DNA of 64,000 nucleotides from Paenibacillus planticolens. GTDB taxonomy: Bacteria > Bacillota > Bacilli > Paenibacillales > NBRC-103111. The stretch lies in assembly GCF_013141725.1 (NCBI RefSeq), contig NZ_WHNZ01000064.1, forward strand, positions 62,001 to 126,000, read 5' to 3'. Each line of letters begins with the position of its first letter. Within the stretch, counting starts at the first letter, position 1. The position numbers and the translations under genes were made by a program. The notes under the pieces are model-generated. The model was not told where the DNA came from. It saw nothing but the letters and a program-made list of their open reading frames with translations, and did no database searches. Below are positions 40,479 through 49,300 of this stretch, one piece after another.

Positions 40479-43400
40479 CTATTGCTCAAAAATCATTTTT
40501 GCAACAGCGGCAAGGTCAAGGATGTCTATTACGCCGTCGCCGTTGATATCCGCAACTTTGTACTGATCCCAATCCGCATCCGCAGAAGTCTTACCGTAAG
40601 CCACAGCTACGAGCGCCAAGTCACCGATGCTGATTGTGCTGTCTCCGTTTACATCGCCTGGCATACGTTGAACCACCGAAGCTTTGAACGTATTCAAAGC
40701 CGCAGTCAAGCTGCTTACCGCCTGCGTAACGTCCGCTTGCGTGGCTGCCGCGTTGTTTAACACCGCTCTAGCACTGTCAATAGCGGTTTGCAGCGTCGCC
40801 TTCGAGCCAACAACATGCTGTCCTACTGCCGTTCCTTCCACAGCCGCATCATGCTGGCCTTGGGCATCGGCAATCAATGCGCGAAGCGCCGTCGTGTCCA
40901 CGACAACAACCGAGTTCGCGAATGTTTGCAGTGCCGCAGTCAAGCTGCTTACCGCCTGCGTAACATCAGCTTGCGTAGCAGCTGCATTGGCAAGTACAGC
41001 CTTAGCGCTGTCAATAGCGCTTTGAAGCACTGCTTTCGAGCCAGCAGGGTATTGTCCTGCCGCCATTCCTTCCACTGCCGCATCGTGCTGGCTTTGTGCG
41101 CTCGTAATCAGTGTGCTGAGCGCCGTCTTGTCTACAGCCGTAATTTGCACGCTATACGATGTGCCATTCACTGTTGTTTCTACGCCCGCATCGTCCGCGA
41201 TAACCACATTTGACACTGTTACCGATGTGGTCGTCGACTGCGTCGATTTGGCACGGAACGTCAGGGTCAGCCAATTTCCATTCGACTTGTGGTCTGTCCC
41301 CACACTCGCTGCAATCAGACGAACCTGACCCGGAGTGGCTACTTTATCGACAATCATAAAATTGTTGTTCAATGAATCCGCAGAAACAAAATCCAACTGC
41401 TGCGGATCATAGGTAAACGTAATATCCTGCGCAAACGTATTTTGCGTAACTCCTGCCAGGCCGTAAGTCAGCGTAACCGGCTGTCCGGAGTTTGCTGTGC
41501 CGCTGCCTGTTAAAGTCGCTCCCGCCAATACTTGCAGCCCTGTTACAGCCGTCTGTAGAGCAGATGCTGCTGCATCAACCTGATCTTGTGTCGCATTCGC
41601 GTTCTTATTCACGTTGACGGCACTCGTCAAGGCGTTTTGCAGGGAAGTCCACGATGCCGGTGTGTAACTATTGCTATTCAAGGACTGTGCTGTTGCAATC
41701 AGGGCATTTAGCGCCGTTTTATTGACTAATGACAATTTATATACATTGAAATTGTCGATCCACGTGTTCCATGCCATTGTCGCGCCGGAATTTCGTGTTG
41801 CATAAAGTTCAAACCCACCAAAATTATTGGTGAAATTGACGCCGGAAGCATATGGAACGGTGACCGTCGCCGTTTGCTTCGCATCGGCTGCATTGGTAAT
41901 GGTGAAACTTACTTGTTTAGCTGTCGTGTCGAGAACTGCATCTACACGGTACGTCGCATTTGCCGTATTAAATCCGCTAACCGGGAGTTGTGTTGCATTC
42001 GATGTAGTAAGGGCATCGCCCGCAGCAAGGATAGTAGGATTTGTTGTGTAGACAAGCCGGCTTGTTGCACCTGCTGAGACTCCGATCGCAACATACGTGT
42101 TATGGGAACTGTCTTGAATGCGAAGTTGTCCCGTGCCACCGCTCGGAGCGCCTACATTCCAATCAAGCATCAGCTCCACTTTGCTGTTTGCAATCGGCGT
42201 GGCAAATGTTTTGTAAGCACTGCGCGCACCGGTTCCGCCCGCAGTGAAGTTGAGCACCTGACCCGTCACGCCGGAAGCAGGACCAACTGCTGCGGAAATG
42301 GCACCGGCTGTGCTGCCCTTGGTAACATTCCAACTGGAACCTGATATTTGATTTTCAAAACTTTCGCTAACCGTCGGAACATACACGGCCGTCGTCGTGG
42401 TGTATCCACCATCTAGAGTGGTGGAGCTGATGCGGGCCTTGCCTTCTTTAAGCCCTGTTACCACGCCAAATAGATCAACCGATGCTACCGTCGGATTGTC
42501 CGATGTCCAAGTTACACGTGTATTTGTCGCATCATCGGGTAGAATGCTTGCAATCAACTGTGTTTTGGGTGCATTGGCAGCCGGATTCGTTGCTGAAAAA
42601 TAATCCGAAGCAAAATAATACAAGGTCTTATTGACAGTTACTCCCGTAACGGCCGTTTTACCCGCTTGTACGGTAATGTCGGCTGATTTTGAATATCCGC
42701 CGTCCTCTGTTTTTGCGGTTATCACGGCATTTCCAAGTGCAACGCCAGTTACGTTTCCGTTTTGGTCTACAGTTGCAACAGTTGGATCCGTTGTACTCCA
42801 TTTAACCGCTTTGTTATACGCATCGGAAGGCGTAATGACCGCAATCAATGGCATTGTGGTACCTGGAACGAGATGCAAAATCGACTTATCAAGCGTAATG
42901 CCAGAAACAGCTGTGGAGGAAATCGATGCCGTTCCTAGCGGCAGCATCGCACTTGTTTTATCCGTTTTTGTATCGGTATAAGTCGCGTTTGCGCTCAGCT
43001 GCACCAGATACCCCGGATAGTAACTTGGAGGTGTTACATTCCACAGCACCTTTTGCGATTTACCCGGTAGAAGGCTTCCGCTCGCGCTGCCACTCGTTAA
43101 TGTAACCGTCCAATCTACTGGAGCATTCAGATTCACGCTGCTTACTTGAATAGGGCTGGTTCCATTGTTGGTAAGAACTCCTGTGATCGTTTGTGTTTGC
43201 CCACCTGCAATAGTTGTAGAAGGTGAAGACAATGACAAAACTGCGTTGTCGGTAACCGCAGCGGATCCGCCGGGAAATAGAGCAGCGTAGTCCGGACTGT
43301 TATTCACTTGTACAGGGACGCCACCTGCATAATTCCCAAGCCCTTGAAGACTTATTTGCCCTAGCCCTGTTGATGTTCCGTCAAGCGCCCAAACCATAAT

Positions 43401-46211
43401 CGCCACATCGTTATTGCCATTTGGATTTAATACGCCTGGCGGCAAGGAAAAGAGATGCTGAGGTCCTAAGTTGTTAATATATTGGCCGACAAGCCATCCA
43501 TTGACATAGATGTAGGAACGATAGTTCTTGGTTGCGGAATCGCTAATATTTAATCCCAGCGGCACATCACTCATCGTAGGGAAGTTCAAGTTGAAAGATG
43601 TCCGATACCAAGCAACACCTTCTGGAAGTCCACGCTGTGACCAATTGTCCGGAAGACTTACGTCGCTCCAAGACTGATTCGGGAAACCGGGCAGCGCCCA
43701 TCCGTTATTTTCTCCAAATAAGCCGCCTGCGTTCATCACGCCCCGAGTTGGATCACTAAGCGTTTCTCCGCCTTGATTGCCTTGAATCTTCCAAGCAATT
43801 GATGTGGATGAGCCTTGGAATGAAGCTTGAGCAAGACCGCGAGGACTTTTCTGGGAATCGTTGGACCCTCCGTCTTCGTCATGTCCCATATTTTGCACCA
43901 TGACCGCTACAACATTGTCACCGTCTTTGTTCAAAAGATTGGATGGAAATGAGAAAACTTTGGTGCCGCTTAAGGAAGAACCGAGATACGAACCGTTCAA
44001 CCATACCGCATAGGCTCCGTTGTCTCCACCTTCCCCATCGAGCGTAATTCCCGTTTCATTTCCGCTTGCTGTAAAGTGACCGCGATACCAGACCATACCG
44101 TGATGGAATCCATAATCATCCGCATACAAAACCGTTGGCGTCGAAGGTTTGGTCGGATTGTTGGTTGTGGTGCGGTTCGCACTGATCCAAGCGGAATCAT
44201 TAAAGTTGGGGTTTGCCTGATGTGTTTCATAGGAAAACTTCCAATTGGAAAGCTGCGGAATCGTAACCGCTGCTGGATCAGACAGAGAAAAGACATAGGA
44301 TCCGGATTGAGTTGCTGCCGTTTCCATTGCAACGCCGTTCCATGTGATTTGGCCGGTTGCTGCACCGAACACTTCAACCGGAGTCGCTTTTTCATTATCG
44401 CCTTGAAGGGCTAGATTGCCATTTGCATCCGTCGATGCGGTGCGCAGCAAATAAGAACCTTGTACCAACACAGCCCCATTCCCTGTATCGCCACGCCAGA
44501 ACGTTCGCGCTGTTATATCGGTCGTTAGAAGAAGCAGCAGCTCTTTGCCGCCTTGCTGGATGAGTACCTTCGATACGCTTCCATCATGAGTATAGTTGAG
44601 ACGCAAATCGCCGCTTATTGGATCATAGGTCGATGTTACGTTCCCGGATAAAGCAGTGACTGTCGGTTGTGTTGCGTACCGTAAAACCGTTTCGCCATCT
44701 GACCCTTGCCCGCCGTAGAACAGAGCGGTATCCCGGTTACCTTGTGTCACATGCGTAAATAAGTTCGATGTCGAATATACCAAATGCTCCGAGCCTAGCG
44801 CGTAATTGGCAACTAGAAATTTGGATTCCTGCCCGTTGATCTCGATTGAAGTGCCAGTTTTCTTCGGAATGGTATAGGAACCATCCGCAGTGGTAATGCT
44901 GAGGCTCGTTGTGTCTTTCGTTGTCGATGCAGCATTGCTATGACGCAGCACGTAAAACTGAGTTCCCGTATCCGGATTTTTCAACCCATTCACCGTAAGA
45001 TTTACGTTGCTTGGAGCAGCTGTGCTCAGAGAATCGGTTTTTGTGAGTGGCGTAAGCGTTTGATACATCGTGGCAAGAAGTTTCTCCGCGTTGTATTTTG
45101 CCCCTATTTGGCGGCTTTCGCTAATTGCAGCTGTGTAATCATAAGATGAATACACCCCCGGGAATGGAAGATATCCCCAGTTTGTTCCGCCGTATGTCAT
45201 ATAAATGCTCATCATTGTAGCGCCTTGTGACACTACATGGTTGTAAATAATGTTCTCATAATTGGCGTTGTACGTTTGCGCTAGTGCAGGAAACCCTTTT
45301 CCACCCCAAGGATCAAACCAACCGCCGCCGAGTTCTGCGACAAACACAGGATTATTGGGAGCGAACGTATGGGAATCCCCATAATAGTTTGGAAGACCGC
45401 CTAAACTTGGATAACTATCAAAAGCATACATATCGGGCGCGCCCACTCCGCTCGACCAGGTTCCTCTAGGACCGCTCTTGTCGTTGTGGAACAAAGGGAC
45501 ATTGATTCCATCTTTACGAGCTTTGTCTCCGAGCTGCTGCATGTAGGTCGCATCTGACCCCGTATACTCGTTTTCCACTTCATACAAAATGACGCTTCCG
45601 CCATTTGTAATCTGGTGTTTGGCAATAATCGCATCAATATTGGTCATCCATTCTTGATAGGCCTTCGTATAATCGGCTGCAGACGAGCGGGCACGGCCAG
45701 ACTGCGTCATGAGCCAACCTGGGAATCCCCCGCCGTCGGTTTCGGCATTGATGTACGGCCCAGGTCTTGCGATGACATAAATCCCGGCTTGTTGTGCCAT
45801 GGTAAGAAGTTTGTCTACATCACGAACGCCTGTGAAATCATACTGTCCAGGTGCCGGCGAATGGTAGTTCCAGTTGAAATAAATGGATACCGCGTTAAAT
45901 CCGGCTGACTTCATTTTTTGCAGCACATCGAGCCATTCGGATTGGCTTGGAAGACGCCAATAGTCAAACTCACCGGAATAGATGAACGTTCGCTTGCCGT
46001 CGATCATAAGCGAATAATGATCGAAGGAAACGGTATGCGACCCGGTTAACGCTTGTGAAGGAGGCAGGGTAAATGTCCCTTGATTCTGCTCAAGGGCAGC
46101 TGGTTGTGTATCGGCATACGATACGGCCGGTGCCGTCACCAACGAGAGCAACAGGCTCATGCTCATAAGGTGAATACTTACTTTTTTAACATTTCCTTTT
46201 AAAATATTCAC
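40479..46211 (-). CDS. Giant secreted GH35 beta-galactosidase with FIVAR, cohesin and dockerin modules
   Basis: A 1910-residue exported enzyme, GTG start behind GGAGGTAAACC. Signal peptide (1-33); GH35 TIM barrel (about 45-360) with acid/base Glu in LYEVENEY (about 213) and nucleophile Glu in VFVAELGGGWFDPWGG (about 292); galactose-binding jelly-roll domains (about 620-960); a NEW3-like domain; two Big_2 Ig-like domains (about 1120-1285); a concanavalin-like beta-sandwich (about 1290-1485); FIVAR (about 1487-1554); cohesin (about 1555-1691, with ITFTYDPQQLDFVSAD and LTLTFRAK); two FIVAR copies; and dockerin (1851-1910, loops DVNGDSTISIGD and DINGDGVIDILD). GH35 enzymes remove terminal beta-galactose from plant or host glycans. 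The FIVAR-cohesin-dockerin order recalls exported glycosidases of Clostridium perfringens. It lies directly after a GH2 gene with a like tail. Confidence 0.92.
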   Translation of the reverse strand: MNILKGNVKKVSIHLMSMSLLLSLVTAPAVSYADTQPAALEQNQGTFTLPPSQALTGSHTVSFDHYSLMIDGKRTFIYSGEFDYWRLPSQSEWLDVLQKMKSAGFNAVSIYFNWNYHSPAPGQYDFTGVRDVDKLLTMAQQAGIYVIARPGPYINAETDGGGFPGWLMTQSGRARSSAADYTKAYQEWMTNIDAIIAKHQITNGGSVILYEVENEYTGSDATYMQQLGDKARKDGINVPLFHNDKSGPRGTWSSGVGAPDMYAFDSYPSLGGLPNYYGDSHTFAPNNPVFVAELGGGWFDPWGGKGFPALAQTYNANYENIIYNHVVSQGATMMSIYMTYGGTNWGYLPFPGVYSSYDYTAAISESRQIGAKYNAEKLLATMYQTLTPLTKTDSLSTAAPSNVNLTVNGLKNPDTGTQFYVLRHSNAASTTKDTTSLSITTADGSYTIPKKTGTSIEINGQESKFLVANYALGSEHLVYSTSNLFTHVTQGNRDTALFYGGQGSDGETVLRYATQPTVTALSGNVTSTYDPISGDLRLNYTHDGSVSKVLIQQGGKELLLLLTTDITARTFWRGDTGNGAVLVQGSYLLRTASTDANGNLALQGDNEKATPVEVFGAATGQITWNGVAMETAATQSGSYVFSLSDPAAVTIPQLSNWKFSYETHQANPNFNDSAWISANRTTTNNPTKPSTPTVLYADDYGFHHGMVWYRGHFTASGNETGITLDGEGGDNGAYAVWLNGSYLGSSLSGTKVFSFPSNLLNKDGDNVVAVMVQNMGHDEDGGSNDSQKSPRGLAQASFQGSSTSIAWKIQGNQGGETLSDPTRGVMNAGGLFGENNGWALPGFPNQSWSDVSLPDNWSQRGLPEGVAWYRTSFNLNFPTMSDVPLGLNISDSATKNYRSYIYVNGWLVGQYINNLGPQHLFSLPPGVLNPNGNNDVAIMVWALDGTSTGLGQISLQGLGNYAGGVPVQVNNSPDYAALFPGGSAAVTDNAVLSLSSPSTTIAGGQTQTITGVLTNNGTSPIQVSSVNLNAPVDWTVTLTSGSASGSLLPGKSQKVLWNVTPPSYYPGYLVQLSANATYTDTKTDKTSAMLPLGTASISSTAVSGITLDKSILHLVPGTTMPLIAVITPSDAYNKAVKWSTTDPTVATVDQNGNVTGVALGNAVITAKTEDGGYSKSADITVQAGKTAVTGVTVNKTLYYFASDYFSATNPAANAPKTQLIASILPDDATNTRVTWTSDNPTVASVDLFGVVTGLKEGKARISSTTLDGGYTTTTAVYVPTVSESFENQISGSSWNVTKGSTAGAISAAVGPASGVTGQVLNFTAGGTGARSAYKTFATPIANSKVELMLDWNVGAPSGGTGQLRIQDSSHNTYVAIGVSAGATSRLVYTTNPTILAAGDALTTSNATQLPVSGFNTANATYRVDAVLDTTAKQVSFTITNAADAKQTATVTVPYASGVNFTNNFGGFELYATRNSGATMAWNTWIDNFNVYKLSLVNKTALNALIATAQSLNSNSYTPASWTSLQNALTSAVNVNKNANATQDQVDAAASALQTAVTGLQVLAGATLTGSGTANSGQPVTLTYGLAGVTQNTFAQDITFTYDPQQLDFVSADSLNNNFMIVDKVATPGQVRLIAASVGTDHKSNGNWLTLTFRAKSTQSTTTSVTVSNVVIADDAGVETTVNGTSYSVQITAVDKTALSTLITSAQSQHDAAVEGMAAGQYPAGSKAVLQSAIDSAKAVLANAAATQADVTQAVSSLTAALQTFANSVVVVDTTALRALIADAQGQHDAAVEGTAVGQHVVGSKATLQTAIDSARAVLNNAAATQADVTQAVSSLTAALNTFKASVVQRMPGDVNGDSTISIGDLALVAVAYGKTSADADWDQYKVADINGDGVIDILDLAAVAKMIFEQ
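40672..41139 (-). repeat. Tandem duplication of a FIVAR module (234-bp period)
   Basis: Two adjacent FIVAR modules of the GH35 protein are near-identical at DNA level; for instance GCCGCAGTCAAGCTGCTTAC starts at 40699 and again at 40933, 78 codons apart. This looks like a recent duplication. Confidence 0.85.
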
Positions 46212-46247
46212 GGTTTACCTCCGCTTCTAAATTTGGGTTTGAAGAAT

Positions 46248-46290
46248 GAGAGGAAGGCATGAATGCCCTCCCCCCAATCATTTCCTCTTT
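46248..46290. terminator. Hairpin between the GH2 and GH35 genes
   Basis: GGCAT/ATGCC inner stem and GAGGAA/TTCCTC outer stem in the 90-base gap. The T run is on the plus-strand side, so its strength as a minus-strand terminator is doubtful and read-through from GH2 into GH35 is possible. Confidence 0.5.
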
Positions 46291-46301
46291 TTACAGAACG
46301 A

Positions 46302-49300
46302 TTACGGTTGCGAAATGATGTGCTGTGCCACGAAAGCAAGATCGGTAATATCAATCACGCCATCGTTATTCATATCCGCGCTCGCCAGCCAGTTCGGACT
46401 GCTCGTTGTTTCTCCGTAGTGACTAGCCACAATAGCCAAGTCCCCGATGCTGAATTTGCCGTCGCCATTCAGATCTCCCGGAATCGCCACATTGATCGAT
46501 GCAAGGAAGGACTGCAGCGCTGCATTCAAATCAATCACCGCTTGACCTACTTGTTCCGGTGTCGCCGCCGAATTGTTAGCTACGGTTTGCGCAGCAGCGA
46601 TCGCCGCTTGCAGAGCCGCTTTCGATCCGACTGGATATTGGCCCGGATTGCTTCCTTCTACAGCCGCATCGTACTTCGCTTGTACGGTTGCGATCAGCGC
46701 GTTCAACGCTGTTTTATCCACAACTGTAATTTGTACGCTGCTGGATGCGCCTTGTATCTTCGTTTCTACGCCATGGCTATCGGAGACGACCACGCCAGAC
46801 AAGGTTACAGTACTGGTCGTTGACTGTGCCGCAGGATTAGCCTGGAAGCTCAGCTTCAAGATCGCTGCGCTGTTGTTGCTCGTAATGGCATGAACAGCTC
46901 CTTGACTCGCCGAGATGATTCGAATGTGTCCAGGCGTTCCTGCCTGGCTTACAAAAATACCGTCGCTGAGCGGAACAACTGCGCTTAACTTCAATTGAGC
47001 CGGATCATAATTGACCGTCAATTCTTCCGCATAGATGCCTCCGCTTGCGATCGAACCCAGGTTGCTTAAGCCATAAGTGAGATCAAACGATTGGCCCGGA
47101 TATACGACGCCAGTTTCAGTTAACGTTGCCGCAGGCAATGCTGCAACCGTTTTCGCCGGAACAATGACAGGCAGGCTGCCAGTTGCCGCTTTCGTACCAT
47201 CCGATGTCCGGGTCACTTCCAGGACAAGATTCACCGTTGTATCTGCACTTTGCGGGATAACGGTTCCGTCGACTTGAATGACCGACGCGTTATCCGAGCT
47301 TTTGATCGTTATCGTAAATCCGGCCGGTACAGTCGGCAGCGTCAGACTTGTCGCATCTTTCGCCGGAGCCGCTATGCGAGTTATTCCCGCAGCAATGTCC
47401 GCCGCTGTCGGCACAGTTACCGTTACACTCGCCTTGGCTTTTATCGTAGTGCCATTCACTGTTCCTTGTACTTCAAAAGTTCCTTGCTGCGCATAAGAAG
47501 CCGGATCGATGCTATCCCATGTTACAGCTGCCTGTGCTTTTGATCCATCATCATACACGGCTTGAACGACTGTCGGTAATACAGGTGCTACCCCTACTTG
47601 TGTTGTAACACTAACCGGTTGAATATCCGTGATCTTAAGCTCTTTAGGCTTGTTGCCGTAGACTTCAAGCTCGGTGATCGCCATACCGCCCGCAGTGGTT
47701 GAGTACGGCGTTGCGTTCTCCATACCGATTCGAATTTTGGTCGTGGTGACCATGTCAAAAGTTACTGTACTTGCTTGGTTGGATGCAGTTGCCCATACAA
47801 TTTTTTGGTTCCCTGCGGAAACCCACTGCAAACCATCCCAGTATTGAACATCCAGCGTTTTCGGCAGATTAGTTGTTGGTGCAGTACCACCCGTTGTAAA
47901 GTACAGCTTAACGGAACTAAAGGTATTGAATTGAGGCCAATTCACCTGCACAAACTCATAAGGACGCGTATTGTTGACAGCCGGCAGGTTTGCCGTCGCA
48001 GCTATATTGTATTTGTTGGTCCATCCTCCGCTTGTCGTATTGCCATCCAACATTAAGTTCGGATATGAGGTTCCGTTGGTAAACGTTGCTGTAGCGATTG
48101 GACCGGTTGTCGAAACAACATCTTGGGCCCCTGTACCTGCTGCACTCGCAGCAAGATTAACGTTTGGCGTAAAGCTGCTCGAAACATTAATTGTTGCGAT
48201 TGCTTTGCGAGTTAGACCAGTAATTTGGCCTTCGATCGTTAGGACTCCGCTAGCTTGAACCTGACTTAATGTCAGACTAGGCCAAACTACCGGCATGCTT
48301 ACGCTGAGACCATTCGTAAAGTTGACCTTTACATATGCCGGCAAAACCGGGATGTCTCCTGCTGCCACGGATAGGTTAACGGAAGCGCTGCTAAAATCGT
48401 ATACATTCACATTAGCATCTGCTTGGAGACCGTCTACTTGCGCAGTTGCCTTGAAAGCTCCTACTACGTTAGCAGTTGGAACATTCGTCCAATTGACAGA
48501 TGACTGAGAAGTCGTGCCGTCCGCATGAACAACTGTAACGTTGGACGGCAGGTTAACCGCACTGTCCTTCATCACGCTAACATTTACCGGTAAAATGCCG
48601 GCGTTGCCAGTCGCGTTTGCCGCTTGAGCAAAGACTGTAGCCTGTGCCGGCAGAGAGCCGTCAAATGAGGCATTGACCGTGATTGGACCTGTTTGGCCTT
48701 TGTTGGACTGAACAATGACCAGTACTTTGCCGTTGTATGCGCTGCGTTCGGAATGCGTATTGCGTTCCACATTCCCCCACTTGTAGAGCTCGTTGCTCTC
48801 CTGCTTGCCATTGTCCACCCCGACGATAGCTCCGCCTGTTACATCAAACTTAACTAAATTGCCGGCATCCGGCACGACATTTCCGTCCTTGTCGACAATA
48901 TCAGCCTCAATGTAGGAAAGGCTTCTGCCGTCAGCCGTAATGACCTTTTTGTCAGGAGTCATAGTTACCGTGTAAGGTTGGCCAGCCGTTTTGACGACAT
49001 CCGTCGCTGTAACTACATTGCTGGTCGTATCTGCATAAGTCTTAACTTCCAAGGTACCCGGCGTATACGGTACTTTCCATGTCAAGTGCAGCTTGCCGCT
49101 GCTTCCGTTAGGACTTAAGTAACCGCCTGTGTTTGTGCTGCTTGTGTTAAGCTTGTCATCTTGAGTTGCTTCTGTTGTTTCATAGTATTGTTTCCCGTAA
49201 TTCGTTGTCTTAATGTCGAAGCTCTTGCGGCCGAGAGAAACACCGTTTAAGAAAAGCTCCGCACTTTGCTGATTCGTGTTCACCCACACTTCAACCGTCT